Under the pieces are notes generated by a model that saw nothing but the letters and a program-made list of their open reading frames with translations, ran no database searches and was not told the origin of the DNA. From Candidatus Delongbacteria bacterium (GTDB lineage: Bacteria; UBA4055), in contig DMTS01000072.1 in the NCBI GenBank assembly GCA_003477045.1, forward strand, positions 7,631 to 37,242: DNA of 29,612 nucleotides. Direction: 5' to 3'. Below are positions 22,585-29,612 of the stretch, piece by piece (position 1 is the stretch's first letter; each line of letters begins with the position of its first letter). The translations under genes and the position numbers were made by a program.

Positions 22585-23515
22585 AAGGTATAAATAATAT
22601 ACCAGCTGCTGCAGGAATCAGTATGTTAATAATAAAAAGTAGAAAAGCGGCAGAAACCGCTGCTTCCGAAGGGAAATCGAACAAACGGAAAATATAAGCC
22701 GCCGTACCTTCTCTTATACCTATGTCCCCAAGGCTGAAAGGAAGAAAAGTTTTTAATAGGATAGCCGTCCATACGCCAATAAAACCCGGAAAGATTTTTA
22801 TGTCACCGAATGCGAATATAAGCAGAACGAACTGAGTTGTATAAACAAGGAACAGGCTCGAAGAAAATAAAAGAAGCACTTTTGAATTTCTTTTTTTGAA
22901 ACCGTGAAGTCCGTCGCAGAACCTTCCGAATTTAATACTGTTTTTAAGAATGTTGTTTCTTAAATAGTTAAGAAAAGTTCTTAGAAGACCAGGATGGATG
23001 GCGACAAAATATAAAATAAACGATATAACGAAAGCAAGTATTATCAGATTTGTCCTTAAAAGAGCTGATCCCGTGAAAAAATTATGCGGCAAAAAAGGAA
23101 GAGATATTATTCCGAAAAAAATCACCGGAAAAGTATCATATATCTTTTCTATTATGCTCATGCTTAAGAGCTTATACCTGTCCGCATTTTTTATAATAAA
23201 AAGCTTTCCAAGCTCGCCGACTCTTCCGGGAGTAATGAATCCGAACCCTATTCCAAGTATGACCGAGCTCCAGATCTGCATCAAAGTCGCTTTTTTTTCA
23301 GTTGTCTTGTCAACAAGATATTTCCACTTCGCGAACTGAAGATAAAGATTTATAGGCAGAAGAACGATCGCAAAGACAATATAGGTAATGTTCGCGTTTT
23401 TTACGATCAGCTTTAATTTGATCGAATCAATATTATAAGCAACTACTAAAGAGATAATTATAGCTATCAGGAGTTTAACGGAGAATAATATTATCTTGGT
23501 TCTGTCGATTTTCAT
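22562..23515 (-). CDS. Flippase-like integral membrane protein (lysylphosphatidylglycerol synthase TM family)
   Basis: 317 residues, almost entirely membrane segments (about eight). The family marks are LQFAKWKYLVD after segment two, FITPGRVGELGKLF (93-106), and PFSLGDIGIREGTAA late in the protein. The family includes AglD and the membrane half of MprF, and is associated with moving lipid-linked sugars or lipids across the membrane; the substrate here is unknown. The ATG touches the stop of the radical SAM gene (TAAATG), so translation is very likely coupled. Its 3' end runs into the convergent sulfatase-fold gene. Confidence 0.88.
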   Translation of the reverse strand: MKIDRTKIILFSVKLLIAIIISLVVAYNIDSIKLKLIVKNANITYIVFAIVLLPINLYLQFAKWKYLVDKTTEKKATLMQIWSSVILGIGFGFITPGRVGELGKLFIIKNADRYKLLSMSIIEKIYDTFPVIFFGIISLPFLPHNFFTGSALLRTNLIILAFVISFILYFVAIHPGLLRTFLNYLRNNILKNSIKFGRFCDGLHGFKKRNSKVLLLFSSSLFLVYTTQFVLLIFAFGDIKIFPGFIGVWTAILLKTFLPFSLGDIGIREGTAAYIFRLFDFPSEAAVSAAFLLFIINILIPAAAGILFIPFILKNDR

Positions 23516-24394
23516 TTAGCGGATATTTCCCGGATAAACATACTTTAAACCTTTTGATTTTCCAGTCTCAACGGCTTTAAATATTTTCTCTGAGGCAGTA
23601 GCGTTCCTATCTGTCATTTTATAATCCGGATGGAAAGCGCTGACATGCCAGGGGACATCAGAGCCGAGCTGGTTTAAAATGAATTCTGCAATTGACGAAA
23701 GTTCTTCTTCCGAATCATTGAAATCCGGGATTACCAGAGTTGTGACCTCAAGGTGAACCGGGGAATCCGCAAAAGCTTTCAGGTTCCTCAGAACAATATC
23801 AAGCTCTCCGCCTGTAAATTTGAGGTGTTTTTCCCTGTTGAAGGATTTAAGGTCGATGTTAACTGCATCCACCCAGTTCTTCATGTCGCATACTATCCCT
23901 TCTGTCTGATAGCCGTTAGTAACAAAAATATTTTTCAGCCCGTTCTCTTTTGCTATAAGTCCGATATCTTTCGCATAAGGGTAGAATATGGCCGGCTCGT
24001 TGTATGTGTATGATACGGACATGCAATCTGCCTGTATTGCGCCTGAAACCACTTCGTCGGGAAGGACGGTCTCCGAAGGGATCCTGTCGTCAAAATGCTT
24101 CTGGCTGATATTATAATTCTGGCACCAGGAACATTTGAAATTGCACCCGAGGGTACCGAGCGAATAAGTTTCCGTTCCTTTCAAAAACCTGTAGAGAGGT
24201 TTTTTCTCGATTGGATCTATGTTCAGCGCTACAGGGTGCCCGTAAACAAGGTTTATGAGTTCTCCGTCACGATTGGAGTTGGCACCGCAGTATCCTTTCT
24301 GATTGTTATTTAAAACGCAACCTCTTTCGCACAGAAGGCATTTTATTGAGCCGTTCTCTGTTTTGCGGAAATATTCAGACTGAAAAAATTCCAT
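23516..24394 (-). CDS. AmrS-like radical SAM protein (AmmeMemoRadiSam type), short C-terminus
   Basis: 292 residues. The radical SAM motif is C84, C88, C91 in TLGCNFKCSWCQN. An N-terminal cysteine group (C19, C22, C26, C36) is typical of this COG1180 branch, as are VALNIDPIEKKPLYRF (55-70), YTYNEPAIF and WHVSAFHPDYKM. Relatives normally continue after YVYPGN with about 40 residues carrying a CPxCG pair; here the protein stops at YPGNIR. The two usual partners, AMMECR1 and Memo, are not in the window. The reaction is unknown. The gene sits between an unknown protein and a flippase-like protein with almost no spacing. Confidence 0.87.
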   Translation of the reverse strand: MEFFQSEYFRKTENGSIKCLLCERGCVLNNNQKGYCGANSNRDGELINLVYGHPVALNIDPIEKKPLYRFLKGTETYSLGTLGCNFKCSWCQNYNISQKHFDDRIPSETVLPDEVVSGAIQADCMSVSYTYNEPAIFYPYAKDIGLIAKENGLKNIFVTNGYQTEGIVCDMKNWVDAVNIDLKSFNREKHLKFTGGELDIVLRNLKAFADSPVHLEVTTLVIPDFNDSEEELSSIAEFILNQLGSDVPWHVSAFHPDYKMTDRNATASEKIFKAVETGKSKGLKYVYPGNIR

Positions 24395-24396
24395 AT

Positions 24397-24867
24397 TTAA
24401 GCTTTGTCAAATTTAAAATTAACAGTTGATTTTAGATGCGAGAAGAGAAATTTCGCGTCAGTTTCCATCGGTATCTCTAAAGTAAAAATATAATGAGGAA
24501 TATTTACTTTATTATTTACAGTAAGATTTTTGATTTTGATCCTCTTAAATTGTGCGTCAGGCCTTGCTTCAAGGTCTTTATAGGTTCCGCGATTCTGGTC
24601 ATCTTCCTCTTCAACACCCCAGAAATAAATATCCAGGTTCATTACGGTCTGATCTCCGAAATTTACCGCCCTGAAAGGCATCGGCTGGATATTGAGCAGC
24701 GTGGAACTTATAGATGAATTGAATTTGGCTACTGAATCGTAATCAATGTCGTTCGATTCCAGTTTCAGGCGGTAAACGCCTTCTTTGGTTTTAACGCCGT
24801 CAATTTTTTTTGTGTTCATACCGGCGGATACCGATGTTATTATTCCTTCAAACATTTCATTAAGCAT
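24397..24867 (-). CDS. Conserved-looking hypothetical protein
   Basis: 156 residues, not recognised. It has no signal peptide or membrane segment, and no cysteine or obvious catalytic cluster. It is predicted mostly beta strands with alternating hydrophobic residues, for example VYRLKLESNDIDYDSV and KVNIPHYIFTLEIPMETDAKFL, and reads like a PilZ- or sandwich-type small domain; this is only an impression. The start at 24867 has AGGA about 9 bases upstream; a second Met at residue 5 is possible. It lies 17 bases after prfB and 2 bases before the AmrS-like gene, so it is firmly within the operon. Confidence 0.75.
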   Translation of the reverse strand: MLNEMFEGIITSVSAGMNTKKIDGVKTKEGVYRLKLESNDIDYDSVAKFNSSISSTLLNIQPMPFRAVNFGDQTVMNLDIYFWGVEEEDDQNRGTYKDLEARPDAQFKRIKIKNLTVNNKVNIPHYIFTLEIPMETDAKFLFSHLKSTVNFKFDKA

Positions 24868-24884
24868 TTCCGTTTCCTTTTTTT

Positions 24885-25992
24885 TTATTCAAATTTACCG
24901 AATTTTATTAAATAGCCTCTCACGAACTTCTTCAGCTCTCCGTCCATTACCGAATTCACATTACCGGTTTCTATCCCGGTGCGGTGATCTTTTACCAGAT
25001 TGTAGGGCTGAAAAGTATAAGTTCTGATCTGGCTTCCCCATGAAATATCTTTTTTTGAATCCTCTATATGCGCCAGCCTTACTTTTTCCTCATCCAGTTT
25101 TTTCTGATACAGTCTTGCTTTAAGCATCTTCATGGCTGTGTCTTTGTTAAATGTCTGCGATCTTTCGTTCTGGGACTGAGCTACTATTCCTGTAGGAATA
25201 TGCGTGATCCTGACGGCGGAATCTGTCTTGTTCACATGCTGGCCGCCGGCACCGGACGACCTGTAGGTATCTATTCGCAGATCTTGAGGGTCAACCGTAA
25301 TTTCAATGTCGTCAGCTTCGGGATAAACATAGACAGAAGCGAATGAAGTGTGCCTTTTATGTGCGGCATCGAAAGGCGAAATTCTTATCAGCCTGTGAAC
25401 ACCCGATTCGGATTTCAAAAAGCCGTAAGCGTATTCGCCTTTGACTTCGAGAGTCACCGATTTAATCCCGACGGTGTCTCCGGGTAGAAAATCGACCTCT
25501 TCCCATCTAAAACCCATAATGTCGAAGAACCTCGTGAACATCCTTAAAAGCATGTTCGCCCAGTCTGATGCCTCCGTTCCTCCAGATCCGGCGTGGATCG
25601 TAACGAGGCAGTCTTTTTTATCTTCAGGTGCCGAAAGCATGCCTCTGAGCTCAAGTTCTTCCACGATCGCCTTATATCCTGTAAAAGAGGTTTTTATTTC
25701 AGAGATAATCTCTTTAGATTCCTCTTCATTGTCAGACAGCATATCGAACAGGTCTGATATGTCTTTTTTTAAAGCGGAAGCCTTTCCGGCAGATTCTACC
25801 CAGTATTTTTTCCTCGAGATCTCAGCAAAAACATACTGCGCTTTCTGCTTATCGGAGTAAAAACCTTCTCTTGTCGTTTCTAGTTCGAGTTCAGCTATCT
25901 CGTTTCTGAACTTTTCCAGATCAAAGATACTCCCTGATATGATCGTATTTGGTATTTATCTCTGCAAGTTCTTCTTTTATCTCATCCAACAT
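24885..25992 (-). CDS. prfB: Peptide chain release factor 2, with programmed +1 frameshift
   Basis: Terminates translation at UGA and UAA. Translation starts at the ATG at 25992 (GGAG 9 bases upstream), reads 23 codons ending Arg-Glu-Tyr-Leu and meets an in-frame UGA at 25923-25921. Skipping one base moves to the frame read from 25922 (Asp-Leu-Glu-Lys) and continues to the stop at 24885, giving 368 residues, the standard RF2 length. The codon-recognition SPF is at 205-207 and the catalytic GGQ at 249-251. The frameshift senses RF2 level, so the factor autoregulates. acpS ends 19 bases upstream. Confidence 0.97.
25920..25935 (-). promoter_or_regulatory. prfB programmed frameshift site
   Basis: Reads AGGGAG-TAT-CTT-TGA-T on the minus strand. 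An internal Shine-Dalgarno-like AGGGAG lies three bases before the slippery CTT codon, and UGA follows. The layout is identical to the E. coli site AGGGGG-TAT-CTT-TGA-C apart from one purine and the base after the stop. Confidence 0.97.
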
Positions 25993-26011
25993 ACAACAAA
26001 GCTCCGTTTTT

Positions 26012-26386
26012 TCATGTCTCAATTACCACGACCGCAGAAGCAGCCTCTTTAATATGCGATATTGAAACATTTACCCTTTTAAATTTATTTTTCCGGAACA
26101 GCTCGCCGGCTTTTCCGTAAACCTGTATTTCAGGTTTTCCAAGTTTATCGTTCACTACTTCTATTTCACAAAAAGCCAGGCCGTTTCTCCACCCTGTGCC
26201 TATTGCTTTGAAAAAGGCCTCCTTCACCGCAAACCTCGCTGCAAAATGCTCGAATTTCCTGCTTTTAGATTCGCAGTAAGAAATTTCTTTAGAAGTGAAG
26301 ATCTTTTCTTTGAATCCGCTGATCTTTTCGATGCTTTTTTTTACTCTTTCCACTTCTATCAGGTCTATTCCTATCCCGTAGATCAT
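26012..26386 (-). CDS. acpS: Holo-[acyl-carrier-protein] synthase
   Basis: 124 residues. Transfers the phosphopantetheine arm from coenzyme A to apo-ACP. The first motif GIGIDLIEVERV (4-15) carries the magnesium ligand D8. The second, ARFAVKEAFFKA (50-61), carries E56 and K60. The ending VSISHIKEAASAVVV is typical. The start overlaps the lipoprotein stop (ATGA) and the gene is followed by prfB. Confidence 0.97.
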   Translation of the reverse strand: MIYGIGIDLIEVERVKKSIEKISGFKEKIFTSKEISYCESKSRKFEHFAARFAVKEAFFKAIGTGWRNGLAFCEIEVVNDKLGKPEIQVYGKAGELFRKNKFKRVNVSISHIKEAASAVVVIET

Positions 26387-27411
26387 TCCAGTTTTGTCTC
26401 CATAACAGGTATCTTCGGGAAAAGTTTTGTATATGTGTTTCCCAGGTCATCCTGCCAGACCATTCTCGACATAACGGGGCTTTTTTTAATATCGGTATCA
26501 AACACTAAGAGCCCGGTCGCAAACCTGTCGGGATTGATCTTAATACTTTCGATCAGGCCTTTATAATTACCTTTTTTTGCCGCCACGACATCGAACTTAT
26601 AGGATTTTTCATTTGTGTCAAAAAGCGTGAACTGGTTTGGCGAGAGAATTACATCCCTGCTTGAATTGTTATGAAACCTTATACGGAAAGCAATATAGCC
26701 GTTGGAATTATTAAAAAATACTTCTGTAAATCTGATGTCATAGGGATTTGTGCGTATATTCTGAGACATAAGAGATTCAAGGATCTTATTTTTTAACAGC
26801 TCCGATTCGGGAAGCGCGACAATATCTATCGAGAGCATCAGATTTTTATAGCTTTCCATCAAAAGGGTTGTGTTTCTTTTATCATTCGACCATGTATTAT
26901 AATCAACCTGAGCGAGATCGTAATATCTTTGGGCTTCTTCTTTTTTGAGTGTATTTAAAATTGCTTTACCCGCTTCATTGTTCTCGGAAAGTCCCACGGC
27001 TTTTCTTATCAGGGAAACCCCTTTTTCATATTTCTTCTTTGAATCAACGCTACCCTCTTTATCGCCGCTTTTAATCAACTTTGATCCGAGAAGTACTAAA
27101 ATATCCGCATATTCATCTTTTATTTCAGGATTCGTTTCGTCAGAATATATAATTCCGCGCTCAATATTTCTTTCCGACTCATCAAGGTTGTTATCCTCGA
27201 TATATCTTGTAGCGCTTGTGAAATAGAGCTTGGTGATCTTATTCCTCAATTGAGTGTTCTTATAGTCTTTCGACAGGTCTTCTTTGAGCATGATTATCGC
27301 TTTGTCGTAATCACCCTTGCGGATGAGCTCATCCGCATTGTCGCTGCATGAAACTATCATGAGCGAAAGGAAGAAAAATATGTAAGCGCTTTTTATAATT
27401 TTCATTTTCAT
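26383..27411 (-). CDS. Lipoprotein with TPR-like and DUF4352-like regions
   Basis: 342 residues. A lipoprotein signal ends in IVSC with C22 as the lipidated residue. Residues 24-130 form TPR-like helical pairs (for example DELIRKGDYDKAIIMLKEDL), with further helices to about 225. The last 110 residues have the beta-sandwich character of DUF4352-type domains: FRIRFHNNSSRDVILSPNQ, then FTLFDTNEKSYKF, then FATGLLVFDT. The function is unknown; such lipoproteins often hold partners at the envelope. The ATG at 27411 overlaps the previous stop by 4 bases; a second Met at residue 3 is also possible. Confidence 0.8.
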   Translation of the reverse strand: MKMKIIKSAYIFFFLSLMIVSCSDNADELIRKGDYDKAIIMLKEDLSKDYKNTQLRNKITKLYFTSATRYIEDNNLDESERNIERGIIYSDETNPEIKDEYADILVLLGSKLIKSGDKEGSVDSKKKYEKGVSLIRKAVGLSENNEAGKAILNTLKKEEAQRYYDLAQVDYNTWSNDKRNTTLLMESYKNLMLSIDIVALPESELLKNKILESLMSQNIRTNPYDIRFTEVFFNNSNGYIAFRIRFHNNSSRDVILSPNQFTLFDTNEKSYKFDVVAAKKGNYKGLIESIKINPDRFATGLLVFDTDIKKSPVMSRMVWQDDLGNTYTKLFPKIPVMETKLE

Positions 27412-28667
27412 TCGAACATTATTTCAATTTCAGTTCTCGCGATCCTGTCCAGATCGGCTTTTTTAATATCCTCGAACAGAAAATTTATTTTGGATGAATT
27501 AGATATTCCGAAAGCGGCGTTGGCAGGTCCTCTCGGCGTTAACGGGAATGGCAGAGATTTTTCATGCCTGAAAACTCCGTTGGAATAAGCGCTTTTCTCT
27601 ATATATTTTTCAGATTCCGCAATCAAAATACCCGAACCGTCGAACAGCCTCATTACCAGAGTCTGTCTTAAAATAAAGTCTCTAAAAATTTTGCTGTCTT
27701 TGTCGTTCTGACTAAAAAAATACCTTCCCATGTCCGTAAAATGAGGATCGCCTTTCCTTCTTTTTATCTCTTTTATAAGATTGTTCCTGTAAGATTTTTT
27801 CAATTTTACTGTATAATTGATCGAAACATTATAAATGTTAGGGTCATCCTCATCTGCCGGAACTTTAGCGACATTGCCGAAAGTCAGCACATAGCCGTTC
27901 ACTATCAGTTCTCTCGCGAACTTCTCCACTTCATTATCTTCAGCGAATTCAGGCTTCAGTATTATTGAGACAGGCTTGCCGAAAGCACCGTCTTTTTCAT
28001 AATCCTCGGCCTGAGCCGTAAGTTCGTCATACAGCTGGCCGAATACAGGATAATCATCGAATTTATCTTTTATAGCATCAAGCTCGTCAAGAAGCGAATA
28101 GTATTTCTCAGGTTCGTCAGATTCAAAAAGTTTTTCGGCTTCGTAAGAGAACTTCAGGTATTTATACAAGAGGGTCTCATCGTTATCCACAGGAAAAATG
28201 TTTTTAACCTGCGGCTGTTCTACGCCCAAAGAATATATCACTTCTTTGGTCACCTGGTGGAAAAACGCCATAAGAGCTTCTTTGCTCCCCTTGAGCTCAG
28301 CTTTCATAACAAGTTTTCTCTTCTCCCGAGAATAAACCTCGATATCCATATAAAATGTTTTACCTTTGTATGTGATGTAACCGTTTATGGCTTCATCGAG
28401 GTTAATGTTGTCGTATTCTTCAAAATATTCTTTGCAGGCAAGAAAGAAAAATTTGTGTTTAAGCAGAGCATAATCAAGACCCTCCGCCTTTTCGTCAATA
28501 AGCTCAAACTTTGCTTCTTCAAGGTTTTGCCTTAAAAACTGAACGAACGCCCGTGTAATGAATTCTGTTTTAGGATCTGTGTCTTTAAATCCGATCATAA
28601 CCAGCTTTGCGGGGAAAAGGTAACCTGAGATGACAAGCACAAGGACAGCGAAATATTTTATTTTCAT
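27408..28667 (-). CDS. Secreted protein with a FlgO/TolB-N-like region, function unknown
   Basis: 419 residues from the ATG at 28667, which is preceded by GGGGGA and opens directly with a signal peptide (MKIKYFAVLVLVISGYLFPA). A longer frame to 28712 would put 15 residues before the signal and would run across the -10 region, so it was rejected. Residues 20-130 resemble the FlgO/TolB-N-like fold: VMIGFKDTD, a helix with FVQFLRQNLEE, then a strand hairpin AINGYITYKGKTFYMDIEVY. Residues 165-225 are helical and acidic. The rest is not recognised. It is the first gene of the acpS-prfB run and overlaps the lipoprotein start, so they may work together. Confidence 0.7.
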   Translation of the reverse strand: MKIKYFAVLVLVISGYLFPAKLVMIGFKDTDPKTEFITRAFVQFLRQNLEEAKFELIDEKAEGLDYALLKHKFFFLACKEYFEEYDNINLDEAINGYITYKGKTFYMDIEVYSREKRKLVMKAELKGSKEALMAFFHQVTKEVIYSLGVEQPQVKNIFPVDNDETLLYKYLKFSYEAEKLFESDEPEKYYSLLDELDAIKDKFDDYPVFGQLYDELTAQAEDYEKDGAFGKPVSIILKPEFAEDNEVEKFARELIVNGYVLTFGNVAKVPADEDDPNIYNVSINYTVKLKKSYRNNLIKEIKRRKGDPHFTDMGRYFFSQNDKDSKIFRDFILRQTLVMRLFDGSGILIAESEKYIEKSAYSNGVFRHEKSLPFPLTPRGPANAAFGISNSSKINFLFEDIKKADLDRIARTEIEIMFE

Positions 28668-28702
28668 ATAAAAATCCCCCGAATTGTATAATTCACTCCG
28701 AA

Positions 28703-28731
28703 AATATAACAATAAAGAATAAATAAGTAAA
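28703..28731 (-). promoter_or_regulatory. Promoter of the FlgO-like/lipoprotein/acpS/prfB run
   Basis: On the minus strand TTTACT (28731-28726), 17 bases, TATATT (28708-28703), exactly as before dnaA. Transcription would start near 28697, about 30 bases before the ATG. The -35 element lies just after the stop of the upstream acetyltransferase. Confidence 0.65.
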
Positions 28732-28733
28732 GT

Positions 28734-29435
28734 TCAGTTTTTCCAAATATGGTAGTAATTCAACACTTCTTTGATCCGGTACCCATTCTTTTCGTAAAAT
28801 CTGCAGGCTGTATCATTATTGAATTGCGTCGCAACTTCCATAATGTTCAGATTATGAGAAACGATACAATCTTCAGCGGCGGAAATAAGTTTTGATCCGA
28901 TACCTTTTCCCTGTGCTGAATAATCAGCGGCAAGAAGACCGATTTCACCGTGGTCAGTTTTGATCTTTAGAGTGATGAGCCCTAATATCTCGCCATGTTC
29001 CTTATAAACAAGTACTTTATCCGCAATTTCACCACTAACCGACTTTTCTATCCATTTTCTGTAAAGTTTTTCATAACTCCCTGCCGGTAATTTTGTATCA
29101 AGCTTAAATCTTGAGTATTTACCGCTTTCCAAAGCGATATCGTACAGCTTTTTCGGAAGAGAACAGCCGCCAAATTCTACGATTTCCGGTATCTGAAATT
29201 CGAAAGGGTTAATATTTTTAGAGAAGATGACTTTCTGGTCGATCAGTTCGGTCTGAAATATCTCTTTTTTGTCGATACCTTCGGGGATGATAAGGTAGAT
29301 AAGTTCTGCTCCGGAATCGAATGCTGAATCAACCGATTTTTCTATTTCCTGAACATTGTAATCAGCAACATTGATCATATATATGCTCAAGCCGAAGAAC
29401 TCGGTGTCCCAGACAAGGTGCTCTTTGGTGACCAT
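28734..29435 (-). CDS. GNAT acetyltransferase, WecD/RffC-like
   Basis: 233 residues. The layout resembles dTDP-fucosamine acetyltransferase WecD: an N-terminal half beginning HLVWDTEFFG, a middle SRFKLDTKLPAGSYEKLYRKWIE phrase (split here at about residues 108-130), and a C-terminal GNAT core with GEIGLLAADYSAQGKGIGSKLI (acetyl-CoA loop AQGKGIG), VATQFNNDTACRFYEKNGY and the ending YYHIW. Sugar-amine acetylation for envelope glycans is possible, but no sugar genes are nearby. AGAGG lies 5 bases before the ATG at 29435. Confidence 0.85.
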   Translation of the reverse strand: MVTKEHLVWDTEFFGLSIYMINVADYNVQEIEKSVDSAFDSGAELIYLIIPEGIDKKEIFQTELIDQKVIFSKNINPFEFQIPEIVEFGGCSLPKKLYDIALESGKYSRFKLDTKLPAGSYEKLYRKWIEKSVSGEIADKVLVYKEHGEILGLITLKIKTDHGEIGLLAADYSAQGKGIGSKLISAAEDCIVSHNLNIMEVATQFNNDTACRFYEKNGYRIKEVLNYYHIWKN

Positions 29436-29450
29436 TAAATCCTCTGCATT

Positions 29451-29461
29451 TAATCAAATTA
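29451..29461. repeat. TAAT-N3-ATTA dyad, copy 1
   Basis: TAATCAAATTA. It lies in the leader of the WecD-like gene and is identical to the copy at 29514-29524; the start-to-start distance is 63 bases. Confidence 0.6.
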
Positions 29462-29491
29462 CGACAGTTACACTATTGTACCTAAGAGGTG

Positions 29492-29520
29492 AATATAATG
29501 AAGATTAAATATATAATCAA
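29492..29520 (-). promoter_or_regulatory. Promoter of the WecD-like acetyltransferase
   Basis: On the minus strand TTGATT (29520-29515), 17 bases, TATATT (29497-29492). Its -35 element is inside the second TAATCAAATTA dyad. Confidence 0.6.
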
Positions 29521-29524
29521 ATTA
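29514..29524. repeat. TAAT-N3-ATTA dyad, copy 2
   Basis: TAATCAAATTA again. It covers the -35 element of the minus-strand promoter and ends two bases before the -35 element of the divergent plus-strand promoter. Confidence 0.6.
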
Positions 29525-29526
29525 AA

Positions 29527-29555
29527 TTTACTTTTGAAACATCATTGCTTATATT
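29527..29555 (+). promoter_or_regulatory. Promoter of the gene at 29578
   Basis: TTTACT (29527-29532), 17 bases, TATATT (29550-29555). Transcription would begin near 29562, just ahead of the ribosome-binding site AAAGGAG. Confidence 0.65.
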
Positions 29556-29577
29556 CAAACAAAAAAAGGAGAACTTT

Positions 29578-29612
29578 ATGAATAAAATAGAAACATTCGA
29601 GCAGTTTATGGC
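29578..29612 (+). CDS. Start of an unidentified gene (partial)
   Basis: The ATG at 29578 has AAAGGAG six bases upstream and a good promoter. Only about 11 complete codons are visible (MNKIETFEQFM), which is too little to name a product. It is divergent from the WecD-like gene. Confidence 0.75.
   Translation, partial: MNKIETFEQFM

Noticed and set aside
25743..25992. Broken 5' part of prfB as a pseudogene
   Set aside because: The in-frame UGA lies at the canonical programmed frameshift site, and the downstream frame restores a full RF2.
28668..28712. Longer start for the secreted FlgO-like protein
   Set aside because: It would place 15 residues before a clear signal peptide and would run over the -10 region; the ATG at 28667 has GGGGGA upstream.

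Overview
The window is an AT-rich bacterial chromosome segment, densely coded, with no gap above 200 bases between genes. It carries the chromosome-replication core dnaA-dnaN-recF-dciA-gyrB, so it very probably spans or adjoins the replication origin. The organism uses the standard code, because a UGA in prfB works as the regulated frameshift stop. Secreted propeller proteins, a periplasm-facing sulfatase-fold protein and a lipoprotein fit a didermic cell. Two radical-SAM enzymes and a clostridial-like long glutamine synthetase fit an anaerobe. The phylum cannot be named from this sequence alone. No tRNA, rRNA, CRISPR array, insertion sequence or prophage was found.

Layout. (1) 1-2210, minus strand: a secreted staphylococcal-type nuclease with an Ada-like zinc module, then a glutamine synthetase running off the left edge. 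(2) 2285-4519, plus strand: a tight molybdenum-cofactor operon, moaA-moaC-MOSC-mog, with a clear promoter; this moaA is unusually short. (3) 4524-17964, minus strand: tdh-lysC, then dnaA with its own promoter, a 197-base intergenic region with DnaA boxes (origin candidate), then dnaN-recF-dciA-gyrB-GNAT-pyrF-parC and a secreted beta-propeller protein, all closely spaced. (4) 18077-22584, plus strand: comM, an AI-2E-type permease and a membrane sulfatase-fold protein that seems to have lost its catalytic residues. (5) 22562-28731, minus strand: a seven-gene run comprising a secreted FlgO/TolB-N-like protein, a lipoprotein, acpS, prfB (with programmed +1 frameshift), an unknown 156-residue protein, a C-terminally short AmrS-type radical SAM enzyme and a flippase-like membrane protein. 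(6) 28734-29612: a WecD-like acetyltransferase and the first codons of a divergent gene, separated by a regulatory region with two facing promoters and a repeated dyad.

How the parts work together. The central operon would supply the initiator, sliding clamp, gap-repair loader, helicase loader and topoisomerase subunits. The parC product ends in a QPDLF tail that resembles a sliding-clamp-binding peptide, which would tie it to the dnaN product of the same operon. Genes left of dnaA are mostly minus strand and comM onwards are plus strand, as expected if forks leave from 14-16 kb; tdh-lysC is the local exception.

Promoters of very similar form (TTTACT or TTGATT, 17 bases, TATATT or a variant) recur across the window. 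No single unmistakable new system was found. The best leads are the clamp-motif tail of ParC, the short MoaA, the pseudo-sulfatase, the truncated AmrS and the dyad pair at the right end.
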